Assembly: GCF_028609885.1 (NCBI RefSeq)
Contig: NZ_CP063195.1
Location: forward strand, 744,001-808,000
Direction of reading: 5' to 3'
Length of the DNA: 64,000 nt
Origin: Corynebacterium jeikeium
GTDB lineage: Bacteria > Actinomycetota > Actinomycetes > Mycobacteriales > Mycobacteriaceae
Position 1 is the stretch's first letter, and the number at the start of each line of letters is the position of its first letter. Below, piece by piece: positions 9,096-17,434 of this stretch. Both the position numbers and the translations under genes were made by a program. Below the pieces are notes generated by a model. The model made no database searches. It saw only the letters and a list, made by a program, of their open reading frames with translations, and had not been told where the DNA came from.

Positions 9096-10304
9096 CTAGG
9101 CTGCTAGGTCTTCCTGTGATGGTGCGGGATCGTGGTAGTGCTTGTGGTTGCGCATCATGGCGTAGAGGACGTTGAGTCGTCTGCGGGCTAGTGCTACTAC
9201 TGCGGCGTTGTGTCTTTTGCCTTCACGGCGCTTTCGTTCATAGAATTGCCGGGAACGCTCGTGGAATCTGATGGATGCAAAAGATGATTGCCATAGGGCG
9301 TTCTTTAATTTTTTATTGCCGGCTCGGTTCAGTGAGTTCGACATGATCGAGGTCCCGGACTGGTTTGTCCGAGGTGATAAGCCAGCGTAAGAGGCTAGGT
9401 GCCCAGCTGTCGGGAAGTCGGTCATGTCGCCCGCGGTCATGAGAATTTGTGCTGCCGTCTTTGGTCCGATTCCTGGCATGGATAGCAGGATTTGAGTGTG
9501 GGGGATGTCGTTGATGAGCTCGATGACTTCCTGCTCGATTTGTGTGCGGTGCTCGAGCTTTAAAAGCGCGTCCTTCGCCGACATTGCTACGCCCATTTCG
9601 GCATAGTGTGCACCAGCAATGGCAACTGTTTGCTCAGAGATGGCAGCGAAAATGGCATCGAGGACAGGTTCAGGATTGCGTGCCTTATAGCGTCGAGCGA
9701 AGGCAGTTGCCTTGGCCTTTCCGAGGCGTTTTATCTTGGTCGGTCCGCCGTAGCGTGCAAGTAGGTGCAGAACCCACTTGCGGTGAATTATCTGACCGCG
9801 AAGGGCCTGTTCGAATTGCGGGTAGCAGCCTACTAGTGCACTTCGAATCTGATTGATGAGCCTGGTGTAGGAGCGCGCTAAATCTTCGTCGATACCGTTG
9901 AGGACCTTCAACTGGAGGAAGGCTTCTTCGACGCGGTCGACGCTGCGGAGGGATTCCGGAAGGTTCTTTGCAGCGTGGGCGATGATATAGGCGTCCCGGA
10001 TATCAGTTTTGGCATTGCCAGCGTGGATGCGCGAGAGTTGACGCATAGCCAAACCGGGAAGGTAGCGCACGTCGATCCCGAGTTCTTGAGCAACCGCGAC
10101 AGTTAGTCGACCAATGTTATTGGGCTGGTCCACGACGACAAGGACCTTGTGGTCGTGTGCGCTGAACGCTGAAAACAGTGCGCGCAGGGATTTTTCGTTT
10201 TGGTTGATGCGCTTAGATAGCACCTGGGTGCCGTCGATATCTAAGACGCAAGCGTGGTGAAAGTATTTACCGACGTCCATGCCGATGACATAGTCGTAGG
10301 TCAT
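9096..10304 (-). CDS. IS110-family transposase (DEDD recombinase)
   Basis: A 402-residue protein with the two-part structure of IS110 recombinases: an N-terminal RuvC-like DEDD domain (YVIGMDVGKYFHHACVLD near residue 5, VVVDQPNNIGRL near 57, NAKTDIRDAYIIAHAA near 97) and a C-terminal Tnp20-type domain with the serine region (LLSMPGIGPKTAAQIL near 275; FASYAGLSP-like block ASYAGLSPRTNQSGTS near 305). The frame is complete. In this family the element is guided by a bridge RNA made from non-coding sequence next to the gene; a candidate is listed separately. Confidence 0.9.
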   Translation of the reverse strand: MTYDYVIGMDVGKYFHHACVLDIDGTQVLSKRINQNEKSLRALFSAFSAHDHKVLVVVDQPNNIGRLTVAVAQELGIDVRYLPGLAMRQLSRIHAGNAKTDIRDAYIIAHAAKNLPESLRSVDRVEEAFLQLKVLNGIDEDLARSYTRLINQIRSALVGCYPQFEQALRGQIIHRKWVLHLLARYGGPTKIKRLGKAKATAFARRYKARNPEPVLDAIFAAISEQTVAIAGAHYAEMGVAMSAKDALLKLEHRTQIEQEVIELINDIPHTQILLSMPGIGPKTAAQILMTAGDMTDFPTAGHLASYAGLSPRTNQSGTSIMSNSLNRAGNKKLKNALWQSSFASIRFHERSRQFYERKRREGKRHNAAVVALARRRLNVLYAMMRNHKHYHDPAPSQEDLAA

Positions 10305-10389
10305 GCCAGACCTCCTAGCGAATTGAATGAGTATGGGACTTATTTCATCGCTGGTGGTCGGACATACTTCACGCTGGCATCCACATTAC

Positions 10390-10585
10390 TTTGAGACCTC
10401 GCACATTCTGTGCGGGTCAGGTTCCTATTAGCAGTCTGGAGTATGCCACTGCCTTCGGCGGCATCACCCCCCGGATCATTTTCAGACAGGGACGAAAACA
10501 AGCCATACCGAAGCCAGCGACTAGTTCCACTGCCCCAAGGCAGAAGGAACGCAGACAAACATAACCTGCCCCAGCATGGGGCTAG
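10390..10585 (-). ncRNA. Candidate bridge RNA region of the IS110 element
   Basis: The region 5' of the recombinase gene holds four compact hairpins: CGCACA-TTC-TGTGCG near 10398, TGCCactGCC-TTC-GGCGGCA near 10446, CTGCCCCAAGGCAG inside TTCC...GGAA at 10527-10551, and GCCCCAGCATGGGGC near 10568. No reading frame fits. IS110 elements are known to encode a structured bridge RNA in a flank of this kind with separate target- and donor-binding loops. The strand and ends are inferred from the family, not seen. Confidence 0.4.
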
Positions 10586-10693
10586 GAGTACGAATCCTGA
10601 GTTCCTTCAAGCGGAACTGCCAACAACGTAATGGGATTGGGGTATCTCAAAGCTGCATGTCGAGGGTTAATCCAACCTACGTAGGTAGCAAGA

Positions 10694-10722
10694 GTTCAAC
10701 CTTCGTTAACTTTCTGTTCAAC
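10694..10722 (+). promoter_or_regulatory. Pho-box-like triple direct repeat upstream of the phosphate permease
   Basis: GTTCAAC (10694), GTTAACT (10705) and GTTCAAC (10716) recur with an exact 11-base spacing. PhoB/PhoP-type regulators of phosphate starvation bind direct repeats of 11-base units resembling GTTCACC. The site lies about 75 bases before the start of the phosphate permease gene. A 12-base perfect palindrome ACCTACGTAGGT lies just upstream at 10675-10686. Confidence 0.5.
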
Positions 10723-10794
10723 ATTAAAACTCGTTCTTTTTACCTCCATCGGACAAGGTGGCTCTGTCTGACATCTTGACGCTTTGGAGGAATC

Positions 10795-12420
10795 TTGTCG
10801 ACGACAACCGAAACGGCCGCGCCATCGTCGGCCGCGGGCATCACCCCTGTGCCCGAAAATGAGAATAATACGTGGTGGCACCTGTTTTTCGGCGGTCTTA
10901 TGGCCGTCACCTTGGTGACATTCAGTCTGTGGGCTCACGACTACGTTGGTGAAAACGCCAGCTTGATTGTTCTGCTGACCACCATCATTTTCGCCGTGTT
11001 CATGGCGTTCAACATCGGTGGTAACGACGTTGCGAACTCCTTCGGTACCTCCGTGGGCGCCGGCACGCTGAGTCTGAAGCAGGCTCTGGTTGTAGCCGCT
11101 ATCTTCGAGGTTTCCGGTGCCGTGCTGGCTGGTGGCGAGGTTACGGATACGGTCCGTTCCGGCATCGTTGACCTGGGTGCTATCGACAACCTCGAGCCGA
11201 TGAACTTTGCCTACATCATGATGGCCTCCCTGCTGGGTGCGGCCGTGTGGCTGCTGGTGGCGACCCGCATGGGCTGGCCGGTGTCCACCACGCACTCCAT
11301 CGTGGGCGGCATCGTTGGTGCGGCTTTGACCGTCGGCTTCATCACCGGCACTGGCGGCTGGTCCATGGTCCAGTGGGGCGAGGTTGGCAAGATCGCCATT
11401 TCTTGGGTTCTGTCTCCGGCACTGGGCGGCATCGTTGCATACCTTCTTTATGGCGCGATTAAGCGTGGCATCTTGGTCTACAACGAGCTGGCGGACCAGC
11501 GCCTCGATGAGATCAAGAAGGAAAAGAAGGAGCTGAACATTCAGCACAAGATCGCCTTCGGTCAGCTCAGCGAGGAAGAGCAGCTGGCTCTGACCGATGC
11601 GATGATTCGTGACTCGACAACGATGCGCGAGCACGACTTCACTGAGGAGGACCTGGAGTCCGATTACTACAAGAAGCTGCACCGCATCAATAAGTCCATT
11701 GAGGACGTTGAGGCGCACCACGCTCTGGATACCTGGGTGCCGATGCTGGCCGCAGTTGGTTCCATCATCATCTCCGCGATGCTGCTGTTCAAGGGTCTGA
11801 AGAACATGAACCTGGAGCTGTCCAGCCTGGGCAACTTCCTGATCATGGGCATGGTGGCAGCCGTTGTTTGGATGGCTGTTTACATCTTCTCCCGCACCCT
11901 GAAGAAGCAGGCGCTAAACCGCTCGACCTTCCTGCTGTTCAGCTGGATGCAGGTGTTCACCGCATCTGCATTCGCATTCAGCCACGGCTCCAACGACATC
12001 GCTAACGCGCTTGGACCGTTCGTTGCAGTGCTGGATGTGTTGAAGACGAACTCCATCTCTGAGGAGTCCGCTGTGGCTCTGCCGGTCATGGTTGCCATGG
12101 GTGTTGCCTTGATTGCTGGCCTGTGGTTCATTGGCCGCTTCGTTATCCGCACCGTTGGTTCCGGCCTGACCAAGATGCACCCGGCCTCTGGCTTTGCTGC
12201 AGAGCTGTCTGCAGCTGCCGTGGTTATGGGCGCATCCGTGCTGGGTCTGCCGGTTTCCTCCACCCACATTCTGATTGGTGCTGTTCTGGGCGTTGGCCTG
12301 GTTAATAAGGATGCCAATTGGGGTCTGATGAAGCCCATCGCCCTGGCTTGGGTTATCACTCTGCCGGCTGCTGCGATCATCTCCAGTGGTACCGTCGCGG
12401 TTCTTCGCGTGATCTTCTAA
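10795..12420 (+). CDS. Inorganic phosphate permease, PiT family
   Basis: A 541-residue membrane protein of the PHO4/PiT family, which imports phosphate (usually as metal phosphate with protons). Both inverted halves carry the signature: [19 protein letters not shown] near residue 65 and [15 protein letters not shown] near 395, each followed by a hydrophobic block and a PVS(S/T)TH motif ([23 protein letters not shown]). A large charged cytoplasmic loop lies between about residues 225 and 315. The TTG start at 10795 follows GGAGG by 4 bases. The upstream Pho-box-like repeat suggests phosphate control. Likely the pit/pitA equivalent, but the symbol is not assigned. Confidence 0.9.
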   Translation: MSTTTETAAPSSAAGITPVPENENNTWWHLFFGGLMAVTLVTFSLWAHDYVGENASLIVLLTTIIFAVFMAFNIGGNDVANSFGTSVGAGTLSLKQALVVAAIFEVSGAVLAGGEVTDTVRSGIVDLGAIDNLEPMNFAYIMMASLLGAAVWLLVATRMGWPVSTTHSIVGGIVGAALTVGFITGTGGWSMVQWGEVGKIAISWVLSPALGGIVAYLLYGAIKRGILVYNELADQRLDEIKKEKKELNIQHKIAFGQLSEEEQLALTDAMIRDSTTMREHDFTEEDLESDYYKKLHRINKSIEDVEAHHALDTWVPMLAAVGSIIISAMLLFKGLKNMNLELSSLGNFLIMGMVAAVVWMAVYIFSRTLKKQALNRSTFLLFSWMQVFTASAFAFSHGSNDIANALGPFVAVLDVLKTNSISEESAVALPVMVAMGVALIAGLWFIGRFVIRTVGSGLTKMHPASGFAAELSAAAVVMGASVLGLPVSSTHILIGAVLGVGLVNKDANWGLMKPIALAWVITLPAAAIISSGTVAVLRVIF

Positions 12421-12514
12421 AGCTAACTGCTTGCCGCTGGCTTACCTCGGCTGGCTGGCTTGCTACTGCAGGCTCGGCCTGGCTGAGGTTGCTAGCCCGG
12501 CCAGCTGACCTAAG

Positions 12515-12546
12515 GCGCTCGCCCCCCTCTGGGCGGGCGCTTTTTT
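12515..12546 (+). terminator. Rho-independent terminator of the phosphate permease gene
   Basis: GCGCTCGCCC pairs with GGGCGGGCGC (one mismatch) and is followed directly by six T, about 95 bases after the stop codon. Confidence 0.85.
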
Positions 12547-12681
12547 ACTGCCCGGAGAATGCGGGGGCGCCAGAATGTGGGGGCCTGCTCGAGTCGATCC
12601 GAGGTTTGGGGCCTCTGTCTTGGCGGGTCTGAAAGGGGCGAGGTCTTCTGGCTTGGCGGGTCTGAAGGGCTGAGATAGGCG

Positions 12682-12809
12682 TAAATGTCGTTAAAGTGGG
12701 AATCTGCAAAATTGAATCCGGATTCCAATTTCTCAGCAACTCGCTGACCTGCAGGTTTGCATATGTGGAAATAGTTGCCAATAACGTATTCCCACTTTAG
12801 CGACATTTA
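12682..12809 (+). repeat. 130-base palindromic repeat, copy A
   Basis: A 22-base inverted repeat with one mismatch (12682-12703 and 12788-12809, outer part TAAATGTCG) encloses about 84 bases. The right half holds the core CTGACCTGCAGGTTTG followed by GGAAATAGTTGCCAATAACG that is shared with copies B and C near 61 kb. No open reading frame is supported. The rest of the intergenic region 12547-12934 has short GAATG-starting G-rich units and a duplicated CTTGGCGGGTCTGAA but no gene. Confidence 0.75.
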
Positions 12810-12934
12810 ACGGAATTCAGGGTGGGGCTAAGCCCAGTATCCCAGCCAGAAGTGGGAGGAGACTCGGCTGGAAGCTGGAGAAGTCGCAGCTAGCCGACCG
12901 GCCCCGCCCCAGCTGTTAGTTGAAGGAGACGCAG

Positions 12935-14920
12935 CTAGAAGCTGGAGGAGCCGCTGCCGCCGAAGTCTCCACCGCCACCGAAGCCACCACCAAAGCCACC
13001 GCCACCAAAGCCGCCGCCGAAACCACCGTTGCCGCTCAGCAGCGAGCCCAGCACCATGCCCGTCACAAAGTTGCCGCCGCCACTACCGCCGAACCCGCCG
13101 TAGCCGCTGTTGCGACGGTTGAAGTCGTCGATATCCTTACGCGCCTGCGCGCTGGCCTGCTGCGCCAGCTGGCTAGCCCGCTGGGCTGCCCGCAGCGCCC
13201 GCTTCGGATCCTCCGTCCGCAGCTGCTCAGCTTCATCCAGAGCAGTCCGCGCGGCCTGAGCCGCCGTGCGCGTATCCACGCCGATGATCCGCCGACGGTT
13301 CTTAATCAGATCCTCCACAGCCTCCAACCGCTGTGAGGCATCCATGACCGTCCGATCCACCATGTTCACAGTCCGGGCAAAGTCGCTGGCCTTGCCGCGC
13401 GCCTCGTCGAGCTGAATGTCCAGTACACCGTCGGCTTCCAGCAGTTGGGAGTAACTGCCTAGCGGATCCGAAGAACCTTCAGCCCGCGCCTTCTCCAGCG
13501 CCTCGCGGGCCTGCTCTACGGCCTCGTACAAGCCCTTCCGGTCCAAGTCAGCGCCGGACCTATCCAACTGCCCGGCCTCCGCAATTTCCTCTTCCACCTC
13601 GGTGATCAGCGCGGGCAGGTTGGACTGCGCCGACCGCAAGTGCTCCTCCGCACGCTCCACGGCCAGCAGCTGCGAATCCGCCTGCTGCAGTGCCATGCGC
13701 GCGGCACCAAGTGCGTCGATCAGCCCGCCTTGCTGCCCGGCTGGCTTGTCCAGCAGTCCGCGTGCAGAGTCCAGCGCCTTTTCGGCCTCCGCCAGCTCGT
13801 CCTCGGCAACATCCGGGTTTTGGCGTACAGACTCCAGCAGCGCCGGGTCCACGCGAGTTTCGGCATCGCTGAGAATCTCCCGCGCATTCGGAATGCGGTT
13901 GTGCAGACTGATGCTGGTCTGGCGGAGCTTCTCCACCAGCTGGGGCGCATCCATCAGCTTCTGCCGTAGCTCGGCAAAGCGCGCGGCCTGCCCGTCCAGG
14001 TTGTCGTCTGCCTGCCCACAGGTAGACACGATTTCGATCAGCAGGTCGCGCTGTTCTGGCTCGGTGGTCACCAGCCCGGAGCGTAGCCGCTCGTTCATGC
14101 TGTAGGCCTTGTTCAGAGTCGTGCGGCTGTGCTGCAACGCCTTGGCTAGGTCGCGGGTGCGCTCCTCGCCGAACTCTCCGCGCGCGACGGCTAGCTCTTC
14201 ATCGCCCTTGCGGATGGATTCGTCGGTACTGTGCAGTTCCTCATCCGCCAGCTCGCGCAGCACCTCAGTGGGCTGCTTGTACAGGTCGTCGATGTTGCCC
14301 GGGTCGATCTCGCGAGCGGTTTCTAGTTGCTGCGCGTGCGTCTTCTTCCTATTGCGGCGGGACCACGCAAAGGCACCGGCACCCGCGCCGACCACACCGA
14401 CGGCTCCGGCGCCCATCCATACCTTTGATGCCGTGGAGGTCTTGCCCGCCAGCTTGTCCGCCGCGGCCTGCGCGCCCCCGGCCCAATCGTCGTCGGCGAA
14501 GTGCTCCCGTGCCGCGTCCTGCAGCTTCTCTGCCTCGCTAGTCTTTACCTTCGGCCCGGCGGCGTAGCCGATCTGCCGCGTTTCGGTGGCCACTGCCAGC
14601 ACAATTACGTTATCGGTGCCGTCCTGTTCCCGCAGCTGCTCGGCCATCGTATTGATGCTGTCTGCCGCAGTCGGGACGAAGACGACGTAGAGCTTCTTGC
14701 CGGATTCTTTGGTTGCTTCTTTTAATGACGCCGAAATGTCCGCTTTTTCCTGTTCAGACAACACCCCGGACTCGTCAACGAGCTGGGACGTTAGCTGTAC
14801 CTCGCTGGTGGCAGTGGCGGCTGGGGCCGAGGGGGCGTCAATAAGAAAAGAGCCAAATCCGAGGACGGCGCCGGCAGCTAGGATTGCCAGGAAGCGAGTG
14901 GTGGAAAAAGTCGGTTTCAT
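12935..14920 (-). CDS. TPM-domain membrane protein with glycine-rich tail
   Basis: A 661-residue protein with signal peptide (to about residue 35), an extracytoplasmic TPM domain (residues about 40-165, with LVDESGVLSEQEKADIS and GKKLYVVFVP), a membrane segment near 175-195 and a long charged coiled-coil region (about 215-590), ending in a glycine- and phenylalanine-rich tail (GGFGGGFGGGG). TPM proteins of actinobacteria are poorly understood; a role at the cell envelope is inferred. ATG 14920 follows AAGGTGG; three upstream codons are excluded. A partly duplicated copy of the gene's last about 30 bases lies just beyond its stop (12860-12895). Confidence 0.85.
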   Translation of the reverse strand: MKPTFSTTRFLAILAAGAVLGFGSFLIDAPSAPAATATSEVQLTSQLVDESGVLSEQEKADISASLKEATKESGKKLYVVFVPTAADSINTMAEQLREQDGTDNVIVLAVATETRQIGYAAGPKVKTSEAEKLQDAAREHFADDDWAGGAQAAADKLAGKTSTASKVWMGAGAVGVVGAGAGAFAWSRRNRKKTHAQQLETAREIDPGNIDDLYKQPTEVLRELADEELHSTDESIRKGDEELAVARGEFGEERTRDLAKALQHSRTTLNKAYSMNERLRSGLVTTEPEQRDLLIEIVSTCGQADDNLDGQAARFAELRQKLMDAPQLVEKLRQTSISLHNRIPNAREILSDAETRVDPALLESVRQNPDVAEDELAEAEKALDSARGLLDKPAGQQGGLIDALGAARMALQQADSQLLAVERAEEHLRSAQSNLPALITEVEEEIAEAGQLDRSGADLDRKGLYEAVEQAREALEKARAEGSSDPLGSYSQLLEADGVLDIQLDEARGKASDFARTVNMVDRTVMDASQRLEAVEDLIKNRRRIIGVDTRTAAQAARTALDEAEQLRTEDPKRALRAAQRASQLAQQASAQARKDIDDFNRRNSGYGGFGGSGGGNFVTGMVLGSLLSGNGGFGGGFGGGGFGGGFGGGGDFGGSGSSSF

Positions 14921-14970
14921 ACAGCCCACCTTAACGAAAAATACAGGGGAAACCGCGTATGGTTTTGCGC

Positions 14971-15600
14971 ATGGCTAAAGCACGGCATCCGGTGAAGCGC
15001 GTGGTGAAGTATGTCCTCATCACGCTGTTAACCATCCTCTTGGTGGCTGCGGGTGTGTTTGGCGTGACGGCTTTCCAGGTGTGGCACTTTGCACGGGCGG
15101 ACGACAGGCGCCCGGCCGACACGATCTTTGTGCTGGGGGCGGCGCAGTATGCAGGCAGCCCATCAAACTGGTTCGCATCTCGTCTGAATCACGCAGCGGA
15201 GCTGTACAAGCAAGGTGTGGCGCCGACGATCGTCACCGTGGGCGGAAAAGCAGAGGGCGACCAATACACCGAGGCGGCTGCGGGCAAGAAGTACCTGGTG
15301 GAGAACTTCGACATTCCAGATTCGGCGGTAGTGCCGGTGGAGGAAGGCGCGGATACGCTGAAATCCGCGGAGGCGTTCGCACAGGTGGCGAGCGAAAACG
15401 GTTGGCGGACTTCCGTGGTGGTGACGGATCCGGAGCACTCGCTGCGAGCTACCCGGATGGTGCGCGATCAGGGATTGGATGCGTGGGCGAGCCCCACCCG
15501 CCAGGGGCCTTCGGTGTTCACCCGAAAGTCGCAGGCCAACTCGATCCTGCACGAGACGTTGGGCATGCTGTATTACGAGGCAGTAGAGAAACGCCGGTAG
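14971..15600 (+). CDS. SanA/YdcF-like DUF218 envelope protein
   Basis: A 209-residue protein with a single N-terminal membrane helix (VLITLLTILLVAAGVFGVTAF) and a DUF218 domain: DTIFVLGAAQYAGSPSNWFASRL near 55, VTVGGKAEGDQYTEA near 90, STVVTDP-like VVVTDPEHSLRATRM near 155. E. coli SanA, of this family, affects vancomycin exclusion and envelope barrier function; the exact reaction is unknown. TATGGT ends 7 bases before ATG 14971 and no Shine-Dalgarno is present, so the message is likely leaderless. It precedes dgt by 31 bases. Confidence 0.8.
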   Translation: MAKARHPVKRVVKYVLITLLTILLVAAGVFGVTAFQVWHFARADDRRPADTIFVLGAAQYAGSPSNWFASRLNHAAELYKQGVAPTIVTVGGKAEGDQYTEAAAGKKYLVENFDIPDSAVVPVEEGADTLKSAEAFAQVASENGWRTSVVVTDPEHSLRATRMVRDQGLDAWASPTRQGPSVFTRKSQANSILHETLGMLYYEAVEKRR

Positions 15601-15631
15601 TTGAGCGCCGTTAGAGAAGTGAGAAGAGGAC

Positions 15632-16942
15632 ATGCGTTACCCCTATAGTGATCACGACGAGCAGCGGCGGCTGCCGGATCGGCCGAAGACCCTGGGGCTG
15701 CCCGGGGCTGTGGTGGACGGGCGCGATAGCTTCGACCGAGACCGGGCGCGCGTGCTGCACTCTGCGGCGCTGCGGCGGCTGGCGGATAAGACGCAGGTCG
15801 TGGGGCCGGGATCGGGGGATACACCGCGTACCCGCCTGACACACTCGTTGGAGGTCGCGCAGATCGCCCGTGGGATCGGCAAGACGTTGGGTGCGGACCC
15901 GGACCTGACGGAGCTGGCGGGGCTGAGCCACGACATTGGCCATCCGCCGTATGGCCACAACGGGGAGCGTGCGCTGGATGAGGCTGCCGCCGACTGCGGA
16001 GGCTTCGAGGGCAACGCGCAGACGCTGCGCATTCTTTCGCGTTTGGAACCGAAGGTGCTGGGGGACAGCGCCGTCGGTGCTGGCACTGATGCAGGCGCCG
16101 TGCCCGTCTCCTACGGCCTGAACCTCACCCGCGCCAGCCTGGATGCAGCCTGCAAATACCCGTGGGGGCCGGTCGACGAGCACGGCAACAAGCGCGCCAA
16201 GTACTCCGCCTACGCCGAGGACGTGGAGACTCTCAAGTGGATCCGCGAGGGCGCGCCCGAGGGGCGGAAGTGCCTGGAGGCGCAGATCATGGACTGGTCC
16301 GATGACGTCGCGTACTCGGTGCACGACGTGGAAGACGGCATTCTTTCCGGGCGCATCGACTTCGGCGTGCTGTGGGATCTGGTGGAGCTAGCCGCGCTGG
16401 CGGAGAAGGGCGCCCGCGTGTTCGGTGGCACCCCGGAGGAGCTGCTGGAGGCTGCCGACCGCCTGCGTGCCATGACGTTGGTTTCCCGCGCAGCTGATTT
16501 CGGCGGTTCGATGCAAGACCTCGCAGCACTGAAGGCGATGACCTCGGAGTTGGTTTCCCGCTTCGTCACCGCCGCCGTCACGGGCACCCGCCAGCAGTTC
16601 GGCGAGGAGGCACTTGGTCGCTACGCCGCCGATCTGGTGATCCCCGAGCCCGTGCAGGCGGAGGTTACGCTGCTGAAGTCCGTCGCGGTCCTGTACGTCA
16701 TGGACGAGGCCCAGCATCTGGCCAACCAGCAGCGCCAGCGCGAGCGCATCTTCCGCGTCACGGACTACTTGTGGCGCGGCGGCTCGGGCGCGCTGGACCC
16801 GATGTTTTCTTCGTGGTTTGACGCCGCCGCCTCCGACCGCGAAGCACGCCGCGTAGTCATCGACCAGGTGGCTTCGCTGACGGAATCCCGGTTGGAGCGG
16901 CTGGACAAGCGCGCCAGCGGAATCAGCGCCGCCTGGGCCTAA
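15632..16942 (+). CDS. dgt: dGTP triphosphohydrolase-like protein (HD domain)
   Basis: A 436-residue HD-superfamily phosphohydrolase of the dGTPase type, which cleaves dNTPs to deoxynucleoside and triphosphate. Visible are RDRARVLHSAALRRLADKTQV near residue 35, the HD metal site RTRLTHSLEVAQIARGI (His) near 67, GLSHDIGHPPYGHNGE near 97 and the later DWSDDVAYSVHDVEDG block near 215. In actinobacteria it sits beside dnaG and glyS, as here. The start is MRYPYSDHDEQRR with GAAGAGG upstream. Confidence 0.9.
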   Translation: MRYPYSDHDEQRRLPDRPKTLGLPGAVVDGRDSFDRDRARVLHSAALRRLADKTQVVGPGSGDTPRTRLTHSLEVAQIARGIGKTLGADPDLTELAGLSHDIGHPPYGHNGERALDEAAADCGGFEGNAQTLRILSRLEPKVLGDSAVGAGTDAGAVPVSYGLNLTRASLDAACKYPWGPVDEHGNKRAKYSAYAEDVETLKWIREGAPEGRKCLEAQIMDWSDDVAYSVHDVEDGILSGRIDFGVLWDLVELAALAEKGARVFGGTPEELLEAADRLRAMTLVSRAADFGGSMQDLAALKAMTSELVSRFVTAAVTGTRQQFGEEALGRYAADLVIPEPVQAEVTLLKSVAVLYVMDEAQHLANQQRQRERIFRVTDYLWRGGSGALDPMFSSWFDAAASDREARRVVIDQVASLTESRLERLDKRASGISAAWA

Positions 16943-16947
16943 GCGGC

Positions 16948-17424
16948 CTAGTCCTCCGCGTCGGGGATAGAGCAGAAGCTCTCGAAGTGGTCGGACGTGT
17001 AGTACCACACATCCGGGTCGGTTTCAGTGCCGCCACCGACGACGATGCGGCGCTCGCCCCGGTGGTTAAGCCCCGGGGTCTTCACGGTGTATTCGCGGTA
17101 GTAGTCGCCCTTCTCCTTCGGTAGTAGGCCTTCGTAGTTGCCGAAGTGCTTGCCGTCGGCATCTCCGTCGTCCGGCGGGGCTCCCTGCAGAATGTCGTCG
17201 ATCTGCTTCTTTGCTTCCGGCGGGAGGGTGTCAACGGCGCAGGTGTCGGCGTCATTGCTAGAAACACCAGAAGCTGTACCGCCGTTTCCGTCGGCTCCAT
17301 CGTCGCCTTGCAGGCCGAACCAACCGGCCGCGACGATCGCCGCGCCGACAACCGGCGTGGCGTACTTGGCCCACTTCTTGGGCACGAGGCTATTCGAAAG
17401 GCCCTGCGAACTTCCCTGAGACAT
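16948..17424 (-). CDS. Secreted guanyl-specific ribonuclease (barnase / RNase Sa type)
   Basis: A 158-residue protein: basic N-terminus, a hydrophobic segment (PVVGAAIVAAGWFGL) that acts as signal peptide or anchor, an acidic linker, then a microbial RNase domain. The domain shows LPPEAKKQIDDIL, FGNYEGLLPKEKGDYYREYTV with the catalytic Glu, RGERRIVVGGG with the catalytic Arg, and YYTSDHFESF with the catalytic His, matching the RNase Sa layout. It should cut RNA after guanosine outside the cell. I see no barstar-like inhibitor nearby. ATG 17424 is placed 7 bases after TAAACT (leaderless); a longer frame to 17595 is rejected because it runs inside the next gene. Confidence 0.85.
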   Translation of the reverse strand: MSQGSSQGLSNSLVPKKWAKYATPVVGAAIVAAGWFGLQGDDGADGNGGTASGVSSNDADTCAVDTLPPEAKKQIDDILQGAPPDDGDADGKHFGNYEGLLPKEKGDYYREYTVKTPGLNHRGERRIVVGGGTETDPDVWYYTSDHFESFCSIPDAED

Positions 17425-17434
17425 AGGGAAGAGT

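Larger units (their letters stand above)
9096..10600 (-). mobile_element. IS110-family insertion sequence (right boundary uncertain)
   Basis: One intact IS110-type recombinase gene plus about 300 bases of structured non-coding sequence on its 5' side. IS110 elements lack inverted repeats and usually make no clear target duplication, so neither boundary can be read directly; 10600 is an estimate placed after the last hairpin and before the regulatory sequences of the phosphate permease gene. Confidence 0.6.
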
